This document shows, one piece after another, positions 1-7,324 of a DNA stretch of 64,000 bases (its first letter is position 1; the number at the start of each line of letters is the position of its first letter). The notes beneath the pieces were generated by a model, which was given only the letters and a program-made list of their open reading frames with translations, had not been told where the DNA came from and ran no database searches. Source of the stretch: Parvicella sp964387945 (lineage in GTDB: Bacteria > Bacteroidota > Bacteroidia > Flavobacteriales_D > Parvicellaceae); NCBI GenBank assembly GCA_964387945.1, contig CAYLYX010000001.1:248001-312000 (forward strand), in the 5' to 3' direction. The position numbers and the translations under genes were made by a program.

Positions 1-613
1 GCGCCCCAAAAACCTTGATCCATTCGGCTCTTGCCAAAGGATGCTCCTCTTGCCATTCCACAACTGGCAAAATTCTTATCCCCGCTTTTAGCAACGTATT
101 TATATCCTGACTACTCTCTGTAAAATCATTGAGCAAAATGAGTTCTGGAGCCTCTAGAATTAATTTCTCCAAATCGATTTGTCCAACCATTCCAGACTCC
201 ATGATTTTCCCATCTTCAACAGCCTTAATGATCGTTTCATTGTAAACATAACTACTGTTTTCAATGTACTTGATCTTATCTAGTGCATCCAGTTCATCTA
301 AAAAACCAATGAAACTTACCGAAAATAAAGAAAGATCATCCACAGGTGTATGAATAACATAAGGATGATCAGGGTCTTCCATTCCTTTGGGAACCAATGT
401 ATACTTTTGTTCCATCCCCGAGTAAGGATCTTTGATCTCCAACACTTGAAATCCATCTACAGTGTCAATTTTAAACCCGCTTGCATACTTTACTTCAACA
501 GGAGACTGAGGGAAATTTGGCTCGTCATACACTTCCTGTGAGGCTTCTTCTGAATGGACACATCGAACAAAGCCCAAGATGATCAAAATTGCTATGAATG
601 TAACCCGAATCAC
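1..613 (-). CDS. ABC transporter substrate-binding lipoprotein, helical-backbone metal receptor (BtuF/FepB-like) family, partial
   Basis: Reading the complementary strand from a GTG at 613 gives an open frame that runs off the left edge, about 204 residues. A hydrophobic leader ending in LGFVRC (Cys18) is a lipobox, so the mature protein should be lipid-anchored and periplasmic or surface-exposed. Further in are IESSxxVYNE-like segments, LILEAPELILLND and WQEEHPLARAEWIKVFGA; the last is the hallmark of the Bacteroidota Fe3+-siderophore, haem or B12 binding proteins that deliver ligand to FecCD-type permeases. The ligand cannot be told from the visible part. No ATG is available near the lipobox; GTG is the natural start. 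The small gene at 650 diverges from it. Its C-terminus and any permease genes lie outside the window. Confidence 0.8.
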   Translation of the reverse strand, partial: MIRVTFIAILIILGFVRCVHSEEASQEVYDEPNFPQSPVEVKYASGFKIDTVDGFQVLEIKDPYSGMEQKYTLVPKGMEDPDHPYVIHTPVDDLSLFSVSFIGFLDELDALDKIKYIENSSYVYNETIIKAVEDGKIMESGMVGQIDLEKLILEAPELILLNDFTESSQDINTLLKAGIRILPVVEWQEEHPLARAEWIKVFGA

Positions 614-649
614 GTATTGAGCACAAAATTAATTTTAATTTTGACCTCG

Positions 650-829
650 ATGAATTCTGGAGAAGAATACTTTTTGATTGGCGGGCTTGTCCTTGCCGTG
701 CTAGTTAGCTTTTTGTCTGCTCAACACGGCAAAACTCGTGGATACTCGTTTACAAAGTCTTTTATTTATGGAAGTATAGCGCTTTCGGGACTTGTCTTTA
801 TGGCATGGCAATACTTCTGGAACCGATAA
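650..829 (+). CDS. Small two-helix membrane protein, unknown function
   Basis: A 59-residue protein starting at ATG 650 (an in-frame start at 554 would run into the divergent lipoprotein gene and add a non-hydrophobic leader). Two probable membrane helices are visible: YFLIGGLVLAVLVSFLSA near the start and IYGSIALSGLVFMAWQYF at the end, joined by a basic loop (HGKTRGYSFTK). It ends one base before the stop of the convergent Lrp-type gene. No family is recognised, so no function is assigned. Small size is the main reason for caution; hydrophobic periodicity and the tight packing between two genes favour a real gene. Confidence 0.55.
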   Translation: MNSGEEYFLIGGLVLAVLVSFLSAQHGKTRGYSFTKSFIYGSIALSGLVFMAWQYFWNR

Positions 830-1303
830 CTACACTTTGATCTGACGTTTAATACTTTCCTCTAAAGAAATCAACGTATCCGTTCTCACCACTGACTTAA
901 TGGACTGAATCTTATGATTCAACAAATCGTATAAGTGCTGTGTGTTTCTACAGTGCAACTTCAGAAAAATACTGTATTCACCAGTAGTAAAGTAAGCTTC
1001 TACTACTTCTGGAATTTCCTTCAGTTCTTCTACGACCTGTTCATAATCCGATCCATGCTCTAGATAAACACCTAGGAAAGCCGTCATATCATACCCCAAT
1101 TTCACGGGATCAACAATCAAGGTCGATTTTCTAACCACACCTAATGTCTCTAACTTTTTCATTCGAACATGAATTGTTCCTGGTGAAACGATCAATTTAC
1201 TGGCAATTTCTGTATAAGGAGTCTTGGCATCTGCAATCAAAATATTCAAAATATCCCGATCCAAATCATCAATCTCGTAATGGACGTCATGTTTCTGATA
1301 CAT
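830..1303 (-). CDS. Lrp/AsnC-family transcriptional regulator
   Basis: A 157-residue protein of standard Lrp/AsnC length. Residues about 12-60 form the winged helix-turn-helix (DRDILNILIADAKTPYTEI followed by the recognition helix VSPGTIHVRMKKLE). Residues about 75-155 form the RAM (ActD-like) ligand-binding and oligomerisation domain, with VVEAYFTTGEYSIFLKLHC matching the usual 'G-x-yD' core. Members bind amino acids or other small effectors and form octamers that wrap DNA, often repressing their own gene. Two palindromes lie directly upstream (1329-1343 and 1351-1366), consistent with autoregulation. The effector and regulon cannot be deduced here. Confidence 0.92.
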   Translation of the reverse strand: MYQKHDVHYEIDDLDRDILNILIADAKTPYTEIASKLIVSPGTIHVRMKKLETLGVVRKSTLIVDPVKLGYDMTAFLGVYLEHGSDYEQVVEELKEIPEVVEAYFTTGEYSIFLKLHCRNTQHLYDLLNHKIQSIKSVVRTDTLISLEESIKRQIKV

Positions 1304-1328
1304 AATTTACATTTTTAATAAAAGTTAC

Positions 1329-1366
1329 GCATAATTTTTATGCTATATGTAAAAATATATATTTTT
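1329..1366. promoter_or_regulatory. Palindromes upstream of the Lrp-type gene (probable autoregulatory operator)
   Basis: GCATAA-TTT-TTATGC (1329-1343) is a perfect 6-bp inverted repeat with a 3-base spacer, and AAAAATATATATTTTT (1351-1366) is a perfect 16-base palindrome. They lie 26-63 bases upstream of the Lrp-type start codon and on the far side border the promoter of the RNA gene at 1433. Lrp-family dimers bind AT-rich dyads of about 15 bp, so autoregulation is the simplest reading. Effects on the divergent RNA gene are also possible. Confidence 0.5.
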
Positions 1367-1376
1367 AATTATATTA

Positions 1377-1408
1377 TTTGCATTGTTTTAGTTAATTTAA
1401 TAAATTTG
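1377..1408 (+). promoter_or_regulatory. Bacteroidota-type promoter for the RNA gene
   Basis: TTTG (1377-1380), 20 bases, then TAAATTTG (1401-1408). This matches the Bacteroidota primary sigma consensus TTTG-N(about 19-20)-TAnnTTTG. Transcription would begin near 1412-1415, about 20 bases before the paired acceptor-like stem of the downstream RNA, in the right orientation. This is among the best promoter matches in the window. Confidence 0.65.
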
Positions 1409-1432
1409 TATCAACAAAAGTTCTTATTTATA

Positions 1433-1650
1433 CTGTGAGGTGATGAAATGGCAGACATGCCCTCCTGTCTCGGGGGTGAGAATAAGGGATAAACACATTG
1501 TAGAAGACAATTGTCGCAGATCTAATTGTAGAAAGACATGTTTTCAGGTTCCGATAGCCATCGGAATGACCACCAATTGTTATTGCAAGGTTAAACGATT
1601 TTTGCAGTGTTGCTAACCGCTTCGTGGAGGTTCGAATCCTTCTCTCACAG
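1433..1650 (+). ncRNA. tRNA-like RNA with about 149 nt inserted in the variable-arm position
   Basis: No plausible ORF lies here, but a tRNA fold does. Acceptor stem TGTGAGG (1434-1440) pairs 7/7 with TCTCACA (1643-1649), and C1433-G1650 would extend it. T8 and G9 follow, then a 3-bp D stem (ATG 1443-1445 with CAT 1456-1458) around a loop containing GG. The anticodon arm is CCCTC/GGGGG (1460-1464 with 1472-1476), loop CTGTCTC, nominal anticodon GUC. The T arm is GGAGG-TTCGAAT-CCTTC (1626-1642), a canonical T loop. Between the anticodon stem and T stem lie 149 nt (1477-1625) containing hairpins TTCCGAT/ATCGGAA (1549-1566), ACAATT/AATTGT (1507-1529), and either TGCAA/TTGCA (1584-1606) or GGTTA/TAACC (1589-1618). 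The D arm resembles Leu/Ser tRNAs while the anticodon would be Asp. CCA is not encoded, as in the two ordinary tRNAs here. It is not tmRNA: it has D and anticodon arms and no tag ORF. Function unknown; a tRNA interrupted by an unusual insert is an alternative. Confidence 0.65.
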
Positions 1651-1749
1651 CAGAACGTAAAGTTCAAACGACATCGATGATGCAAGCAAGGAAGTGTCAT
1701 CGAGTTGCTTTTTCAGACGGAAAAGTAAGAGGTAGTAGTTTTGTAGTAG

Positions 1750-1799
1750 CTTCGAGGTTTTATTAGGGAGGGGTCCCTTTTAAAGCCTCGAAGTTTTTT
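1750..1799 (+). terminator. Rho-independent terminator after the tRNA-like RNA
   Basis: CTTCGAGG and CCTCGAAG form a perfect 8-bp stem (GC of the left arm begins at 1750) around an A/T- and G-rich loop, followed by TTTTTT on the + strand. It ends about 20 bases before the exonuclease gene, so it insulates that gene from the RNA unit. A second weaker hairpin, AAGCAA/TTGCTTTTT (about 1684-1713), lies between the tRNA-like body and this terminator. Confidence 0.8.
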
Positions 1800-1821
1800 A
1801 TATTTGATCAAAACTAAATAT

Positions 1822-2541
1822 ATGCTCAATAATCTCGACTTTTCGAAAATCATATTTATCGACATTGAAACCGTTCCGGTTGTCTATCACTTTTCTGAAT
1901 TAGATGAACGTGGCAAAGAACTCTGGGACAAAAAAACACGATTTCTACAAGACAGGGACGGGCTTTCTCCTGCTCAGGTCTATGAAAAAGCGGGAATTTA
2001 TTCTGAGTTTGCCAAGGTGGCTTGCATCAGTATTGGAATCGTTGTACGCAAGGAGGGTGAAGAACAAATCAGACTGAAGTCGTTTGCTGGCACTGACGAA
2101 AAGAAGGTTCTGCAAGAGTTTGCGGATATGGTCAATAGTAAATTTGCGCACCCAAGTTATCTGTTGTGCGCACACAACGGCAAGGAGTTTGACTTTCCCT
2201 TTCTGTCCAGAAGATTTCTAATCAATGGTCTGCGCTTGCCAGAAATGTTGAATATTGCAGGTAAAAAGCCTTGGGAGATTAACCATTTGGACACGATGGA
2301 ATTGTGGAAGTTTGGCGATTACAAGAACTACACTTCTTTGGAACTGTTGACTTATGTTTTTGATATTCCCACACCAAAAGAAGATATTGATGGGAGTCAG
2401 GTAGCTTCCGTATTCTATGAGGAGGGAGACATTGACAGAATCATTACTTACTGTGAAAAAGACGTGATTGCAACGATTCATCTCATGCGAAAGTACCAAC
2501 AGCTTCCTTTGATTCATGATGACTACATTCTGAGCACCTAA
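1822..2541 (+). CDS. PolB-like 3'-5' exonuclease (DEDD superfamily)
   Basis: A 239-residue stand-alone proofreading-type exonuclease. ExoI is IIFIDIETVP (D and E metal ligands), ExoII is LCAHNGKEFDFPFL (N-x3-FD), and ExoIII is YCEKDVIATIHL (Y-x3-D), the DEDDy arrangement of PolB-type exonuclease domains without a polymerase. ATG 1822 is preferred over an in-frame TTG at 1804, which lies only a few bases after the upstream terminator. Two bases separate it from the RecD-like helicase gene, so the two are almost certainly cotranscribed and may act together on DNA ends or flaps. Substrate preference (DNA or RNA, single or double strand) is not readable from sequence. Confidence 0.85.
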   Translation: MLNNLDFSKIIFIDIETVPVVYHFSELDERGKELWDKKTRFLQDRDGLSPAQVYEKAGIYSEFAKVACISIGIVVRKEGEEQIRLKSFAGTDEKKVLQEFADMVNSKFAHPSYLLCAHNGKEFDFPFLSRRFLINGLRLPEMLNIAGKKPWEINHLDTMELWKFGDYKNYTSLELLTYVFDIPTPKEDIDGSQVASVFYEEGDIDRIITYCEKDVIATIHLMRKYQQLPLIHDDYILST

Positions 2542-2543
2542 TC

Positions 2544-3947
2544 ATGCAAGAATTCGAAAGTCAACTCCTTCAAAACTTAGGGTTTCCCCCAACTACAGAT
2601 CAAGCCAAGGCAGCCAATGCGTTGGCAAGATTTGTTTATTCGCTCAATTCTCAAGTAGGACTTATTCTTAAAGGATATGCTGGTACGGGTAAAACGAGCT
2701 TGATTGGTGCTTTGGTAAAGACACTCGAGCAAAACAAAATGAAAAGTGTGCTTTTGGCACCTACTGGTCGTGCCGCAAAAGTACTGGCTGGACATAGCGG
2801 TAGAGATGCCATGACCATTCATAAAAAAATCTACTTTCAATCTAGGGACAAAGGGAAAATGGTCTATCGGCCTGGCAAAAACCTACACAAAAACACCTTG
2901 TTTATTGTAGACGAAGCCAGTATGATTTCTTCTGAAAGTGGAACCGAATTTTCGGATGCTCGTGATCTTCTAGATGATTTGTTTCGGTTTACCTATAACG
3001 GTTTTAACTGCAAACTTCTATTTATTGGAGATACCGCTCAGTTACCACCGGTTGGAAGTTCTTTCAGCCCAGCTCTTGATAAACAGTTTCTAGAAGGAGC
3101 TTATGGAATTCCTTTTGGTTCTATTCAGCTTAAAACGGTTGTGCGGCAAGGAGAAGATTCTGGTATACTTTACAACGCAACCAAATTGCGTGTTCAAATG
3201 CTCCAACAGAACTTTGCTTTGCAACTTGAATGCAATTCTTCGGATGCAGTAGCCATAGATGGCTATACTTTGCAAGACGAATTAGAGTCCGCCATCAGTC
3301 GTGAAGGAGAAGAGAATGTTATCGTTATCTGTCGTTCAAATAAACGTGCGAATTTGTTCAACCAAAACATACGACACCGAATTTTGTATCGAGAAGAAGA
3401 AGTGGCCTCGGGTGATTTGATGATGGTCTTAAAGAACAATTACTTCTGGATTGACCCGAAAAGTAAGATCAGTTTTATTGCCAATGGAGATGCCATCGAA
3501 GTACTGCGCATCAAGCGAACGGAAAAACTGTATGGGTTTAATTTTGCGGACATCTCTGCACGATTTGTAGACTACCCCGATGAGCCCGAGTTTGAGTGCA
3601 AAATCATTCTGGATGCTATCATGAGCAACAACGCTTCATTATCTTGGGAACAGCAGAACGAACTCTTTGGAGCTATTGAAGAGGATTATGTAGACATCGG
3701 AGATAAGCGGAAGCGAATGGCCAAAATCATGAAAAGTCCCTATTTTAATGCGTTGCAAGTGAAGTTTGCCTACAGCGTTACTTGCCACAAATCGCAAGGG
3801 GGGCAATGGCCTATTGTATTTATTGATCAAGGCTTCTTGCCACCAGATGGAATCGATTACGAATATATGAGGTGGTTGTATACCGCAATTACCAGAGCTT
3901 CTGACAAGGTTTACTTTGTCAACTTCAACCCAGAGTTTATTATTTAG
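2544..3947 (+). CDS. RecD-like superfamily 1B DNA helicase / ATPase
   Basis: A 467-residue SF1 helicase of the short RecD-like type. Residues 44-51 are Walker A (GYAGTGKT), about 119-126 Walker B (LFIVDEAS, a DExx form), LLFIGDTAQLPPVGSSFSP is motif III, and TCHKSQGGQ with YTAITRAS near the C-terminus are motifs V and VI of the UvrD_C_2 domain. There is no N-terminal RecD2 extension or RecB/RecC partner, so this is the compact form common in Bacteroidota and phage-like Dda/RecD lineages. It would unwind DNA 5'-3' using ATP. It follows the PolB-like exonuclease by 2 bases and overlaps the convergent ATP-grasp gene by 8 bases at its 3' end. Confidence 0.9.
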   Translation: MQEFESQLLQNLGFPPTTDQAKAANALARFVYSLNSQVGLILKGYAGTGKTSLIGALVKTLEQNKMKSVLLAPTGRAAKVLAGHSGRDAMTIHKKIYFQSRDKGKMVYRPGKNLHKNTLFIVDEASMISSESGTEFSDARDLLDDLFRFTYNGFNCKLLFIGDTAQLPPVGSSFSPALDKQFLEGAYGIPFGSIQLKTVVRQGEDSGILYNATKLRVQMLQQNFALQLECNSSDAVAIDGYTLQDELESAISREGEENVIVICRSNKRANLFNQNIRHRILYREEEVASGDLMMVLKNNYFWIDPKSKISFIANGDAIEVLRIKRTEKLYGFNFADISARFVDYPDEPEFECKIILDAIMSNNASLSWEQQNELFGAIEEDYVDIGDKRKRMAKIMKSPYFNALQVKFAYSVTCHKSQGGQWPIVFIDQGFLPPDGIDYEYMRWLYTAITRASDKVYFVNFNPEFII

Positions 3948-4848
3948 CAAGATCTCTTGCAATGGCTTTTGCTAACTTCATGGCAGCTTCAGGGCATGTC
4001 CGCATCCACAGTTCTGGCTCGATTAGCTCCAGTTCTGACAGTGCCAATTGATCTTCGTTGTCCCAAATGATATCCACTCTGCAATAATGAGGTTTTACTT
4101 CTAAGGCATTATAACAACGAGCGGCAAATTCAATTTCTTGGGTATTCGGTTCATAGGGAACTGCTGTTCCTCCGAAATCATCTTGTACTCTAAAATCATC
4201 TTCTTTACCACGCTTGAGGACGGCATGCGTATACTCACCATCGATGAGCATCAACGAGATCTCTCCCTTGGTCATAATTTGCTGTTGAAACGCCTGAAGC
4301 ATGAAATCTTCTTCACGAATCAATTCTCGATAGGTTGATTCAAACTCACTGCAACTCGTTTTGTTCAATCGGTACGTATGTCTAGCCGCTCCAGAAACAT
4401 TGGGCTTAAGCACAAACTCATTGGTAGAAAGGGGCTTAGCCAACGCTGAAAGCTTTTGCGCATCTCCTTTTTGCACGAAGATGGTTTCAGGAATTCTAAC
4501 ACCTTTACTTTGCATCTCTTTTAGGTAAATCTTGTCCTGATTCCATTCCAAAATCTTAGCATCATTGAACATCTTGACTTGATCTTTTAATTCATCGAAC
4601 CAGGCTTTAAACTCTTCGTAACGATCAAAATAATCCCAAGTGGTTCTAAACACCACCGATCTTACTTTTGACCAATTCACTTCTTTATCCGACCAGGAAA
4701 ATCGCCCAACACGTAAACCTTGTTTGTTTAACGCATTCAATAATAAAGCGTCTTCTACCAAAACGTTTTTTACATAATCTGAAACTTCCGAAGGAAATGC
4801 ATATCTATCCTCTGTGAGGACCACCACATCATATTCTATTGTACTCAT
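3940..4848 (-). CDS. ATP-grasp domain protein (DcsG-like)
   Basis: A 302-residue ATP-grasp enzyme. The N-terminal half has a pre-ATP-grasp fold with VFRTTWDYFDRYEEF, and the central part carries FVLKPNVSGAARHTYRL, the lysine and glycine-like loop that binds ATP. PHYCRVDIIWDN and LSELELIEPELW supply acidic Mg-binding residues. This layout matches the family that includes DcsG, which closes the ring of D-cycloserine, and many unassigned Bacteroidota homologues. No other antibiotic-biosynthesis genes are nearby, so cycloserine synthesis is not implied; a carboxylate-amine ligase with an unknown substrate is the safe call. It stands alone, converging on the helicase gene and diverging from prmC. 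Confidence 0.8.
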   Translation of the reverse strand: MSTIEYDVVVLTEDRYAFPSEVSDYVKNVLVEDALLLNALNKQGLRVGRFSWSDKEVNWSKVRSVVFRTTWDYFDRYEEFKAWFDELKDQVKMFNDAKILEWNQDKIYLKEMQSKGVRIPETIFVQKGDAQKLSALAKPLSTNEFVLKPNVSGAARHTYRLNKTSCSEFESTYRELIREEDFMLQAFQQQIMTKGEISLMLIDGEYTHAVLKRGKEDDFRVQDDFGGTAVPYEPNTQEIEFAARCYNALEVKPHYCRVDIIWDNEDQLALSELELIEPELWMRTCPEAAMKLAKAIARDLAK

Positions 4849-4909
4849 AGCCTAAAGATGGACATCATAATTGAAATAACTGTAATTTCGTCTTATCTTT
4901 TTGTAAAGA

Positions 4910-5776
4910 ATGTTTGTCCAGGTTAATACACTTCAGGCTGTCAATGACTACTTTTATGAGGCGTTGATTTCTCATTATTCCAAAGGGGAAATTTGTGCTT
5001 TTTTTGAGATCACATGCGAGCATTTCCTAGGTTGGGATAAAAGCCAGCAACGGACAAAACAGGATGCCCGACTCAGCGAATCTGAGCTGCTGGACTTCCA
5101 CTTTACACTCAAGCGATTGTTACAACATGAGCCCATTCAGTACATTCTAGAGGAAGCTCCTTTTATGGGGCTCAACTTTAAGGTTAGTCCGGCTACGTTG
5201 ATTCCCAGACCAGAAACTGAAGAATTAGTTGATTTCATCGTAAAAAAAATTGAACCCAACGCCTCTCTACTCGATATTGGTACGGGATCAGGATGCATTC
5301 CGATCGCCATCAAACATCTTCGTCCAGAAACGAACGTTTTTGCTACCGATGTCTCTGATGCTGCTCTAAAGATAGCACGGAAAAACGCTAAAAAACTGAG
5401 TAACCAGGTGACCATCGACTTGCACGACATTCTTTCGACAAACCCTCTTCCTCCTTCTTTTCCATCTCTTTTTGATGCGGTTGTAAGCAATCCTCCCTAC
5501 GTTCGCAAGGAGGAAAAAACCACTATGACGAAGTCTGTTGTTAATTTTGAACCACATTTGGCATTATTTGTGGAAGACAATGATCCACTGATCTTCTACA
5601 GAACAATTGCAGAAAAGAGTAAGCACTTGCTAAAAGATGGTGGTAAATTGTTTTTTGAGATCAACCAGTATTTGGCAGAAGAAACACAACACCTTATTTC
5701 GGCTATGGGCTATGTGAACGTAGAGATATTTTGTGACATCAATAGTAACCCTAGGATACTTTATGCAGAGAAGTAA
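4910..5776 (+). CDS. prmC: Release factor glutamine N5-methyltransferase PrmC
   Basis: A 288-residue protein with the PrmC N-terminal helical domain and a Rossmann methyltransferase core: LLDIGTGSGCIPIA is the S-adenosylmethionine loop at about residue 119, and VVSNPPYVRKEE at about 189-200 contains the NPPY motif that holds the target glutamine. It methylates the GGQ glutamine of release factors 1 and 2, raising termination efficiency. IPRPETEELVDFI is another family hallmark. The next gene starts inside its 3' end (14-base overlap at 5763), suggesting translational coupling with an unrelated outer-membrane protein. Confidence 0.95.
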   Translation: MFVQVNTLQAVNDYFYEALISHYSKGEICAFFEITCEHFLGWDKSQQRTKQDARLSESELLDFHFTLKRLLQHEPIQYILEEAPFMGLNFKVSPATLIPRPETEELVDFIVKKIEPNASLLDIGTGSGCIPIAIKHLRPETNVFATDVSDAALKIARKNAKKLSNQVTIDLHDILSTNPLPPSFPSLFDAVVSNPPYVRKEEKTTMTKSVVNFEPHLALFVEDNDPLIFYRTIAEKSKHLLKDGGKLFFEINQYLAEETQHLISAMGYVNVEIFCDINSNPRILYAEK

Positions 5777-6449
5777 ATGGTTCTTCATACTACTCCTTTT
5801 GTTTTCCATTCAATTGCTGGCTCAGCATAATGGTCACAACGATTCGGACAGCATCATTGGCCCAGAGAAAAAAGCTAAAAAAGCCAAGTTGATGTTCGCG
5901 TTAGACGCAAGAAGATCGTTCGTTTTGGAGAACAAAGTAAAATTCAACGGAATTAAGATTGGTGTTGAACTTTTCGAAAAACACAAGGTAGGACTTGGCT
6001 TCTATGGGCTACGTCAACCTGTAAATTTCGTGGGAAGAATCGATAAAATGAAATATCCTGACGCTACCGACACGCTTTATTTCAACTTTAACTATACTGG
6101 TCTTTTTTACGATTACATTTGGCTGAGAACAAAGCGCTGGGAATTAACAACGCCTACGCACCTTGGTGTGGGTGGAATAGAACTCACCTACAAGGACACA
6201 ACTGGAAAGAGAAGTGCTCCATTTCTTAATGGCGGCTCATTTGTTTTTGGAATTGGTGGGTCCGTTCAATTTAAAATTTGGCGATGGTTAGCCTTAGGAA
6301 CAGGTGGTGGCTATCGAACCATGCTTACGCGAGAAGAGAATATCAAACGTCCGCTGAATGCTCCTTACTATCAATTTCAAGTTAAATTACTGCTAGGGGA
6401 GCTCTATCGAATGGCTTTTAGAAAAGAAACTCTTGACGATGAGTGGTAA
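5763..6449 (+). CDS. Predicted outer-membrane beta-barrel protein, unknown function
   Basis: A 228-residue protein with a signal peptide (basic MQRSKW, then FFILLLLFSIQLLAQ). The rest alternates polar and aromatic residues in short strands (VGLGFYGLRQPVNF, FNFNYTGLFYDYIWL, FVFGIGGSVQFKIW), typical of a small barrel or OMP_b-brl-like fold. ATG 5763 is chosen because it starts directly at the signal peptide; a start at 5733 adds an unrelated leader. It overlaps the end of prmC. No specific family recognised. Confidence 0.7.
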   Translation: MQRSKWFFILLLLFSIQLLAQHNGHNDSDSIIGPEKKAKKAKLMFALDARRSFVLENKVKFNGIKIGVELFEKHKVGLGFYGLRQPVNFVGRIDKMKYPDATDTLYFNFNYTGLFYDYIWLRTKRWELTTPTHLGVGGIELTYKDTTGKRSAPFLNGGSFVFGIGGSVQFKIWRWLALGTGGGYRTMLTREENIKRPLNAPYYQFQVKLLLGELYRMAFRKETLDDEW

Positions 6450-6451
6450 CA

Positions 6452-7324
6452 TCAAAAACTGATTTTCTTTCTACTCACCTGATAACCTCCAAAAATACCA
6501 AAGCCACCCTCTACATTTGAATACACCTGAACAGGCTGAGCGAATGGATTGCCTCTGTTGTTTTCATAAGCGTTTTGGGTAATTGCATATCGCTGCAAAT
6601 CTTCGGTAATGCTCGTCATTCTGATCTCGATGTAATCATCATAATCTCTGGTGTCTTCTACATAAATGATCAATGTCTTTTGATCTCCATCAAATAGTTC
6701 ATCAGAGAAAAGAATCTGATCACTATAACCGTCTTCTTCAAGACCCAAAGTCACATCATCCGACCTCATTGTCATTGGATAGAGGTAAATCTGTCCACTT
6801 ACAATATCAGCAGCGTAAACCTCTAGCATGTAAAAATTACTCTCGTTGGGCACATCCTGAAAGGTAATGGTCAGTTGCAACTCTTGAAAGCCATTTACAT
6901 CCTCAACACCAAGCGTATCGACAGAACTCAAATCAATAAGGCTGGGAATGTGTGTAGTAGCGCTAACTGGATCAAAATTTGGGGCAGTTACTTCAACCGT
7001 GTAAACTTCATCGTTCTCGGGCTGAAGCGTTCCTAAATAATGACCTTCATAGTCGTATGCCAACGTCTCATAGACGCTGCCGTTTTCACTTAAAATGTTC
7101 ACAGTAGCATTTTCCACAATGGATAAGTCTGCATTGTCTAACACACTCAAACTTCTGCTGATATGAATATCGAACGTACTATCTGGATTAATCACGCCAT
7201 TAATCACCAGTTTAGGCTGCTTGATTTCTTCATCAAAATCGATGTACTTCTCACAAGAGGCTACACCCAATCCAATGATTGTGGTTAGGACTGTAAAAGC
7301 AGCTATGTATCTATTTCTTTTCAT
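6452..7324 (-). CDS. DUF4249 family lipoprotein
   Basis: A 290-residue lipoprotein: the leader ends IIGLGVASC (Cys24). The mature part starts EKYIDFDEEIKQPKLVINGVI and continues with a beta-rich domain (ISRSLSVLDNADLSIVENATV, VYTVEVTAPNFDPVSATTHIP), the DUF4249 pattern. Such proteins are nearly always encoded directly after a TonB-dependent receptor with a carboxypeptidase-like N-terminal domain, and presumably sit on the receptor's outer face or handle its ligand. That is the arrangement here: its ATG overlaps the receptor's stop codon by one base (TAATG). Confidence 0.9.
   Translation of the reverse strand: MKRNRYIAAFTVLTTIIGLGVASCEKYIDFDEEIKQPKLVINGVINPDSTFDIHISRSLSVLDNADLSIVENATVNILSENGSVYETLAYDYEGHYLGTLQPENDEVYTVEVTAPNFDPVSATTHIPSLIDLSSVDTLGVEDVNGFQELQLTITFQDVPNESNFYMLEVYAADIVSGQIYLYPMTMRSDDVTLGLEEDGYSDQILFSDELFDGDQKTLIIYVEDTRDYDDYIEIRMTSITEDLQRYAITQNAYENNRGNPFAQPVQVYSNVEGGFGIFGGYQVSRKKISF

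Noticed and set aside
350..541. 63-residue + strand frame at the left end
   Set aside because: It is antisense to the substrate-binding lipoprotein, whose frame is far better supported.
1477..1625. Group I intron as the 149-nt insert
   Set aside because: It sits between anticodon and T stems, not in the anticodon loop, is short, and I see no P/Q/R/S core elements.
1433..1650. tmRNA (ssrA) as explanation of the tRNA-like RNA
   Set aside because: A D stem and an anticodon arm are present, no tag reading frame ending in -ALAA is encoded, and the tmRNA 5' consensus is missing.
1428..1700. 90-residue minus-strand open frame across the tRNA-like RNA
   Set aside because: It is antisense to a region with a good + strand promoter, tRNA fold and terminator, and its product (Arg/Cys/His-rich, no family) looks like a by-product of the structured RNA.
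3090..3275. Shadow frames inside the helicase and other large genes
   Set aside because: They lie on the opposite strand or other frames of well-supported genes and have no start context or family.
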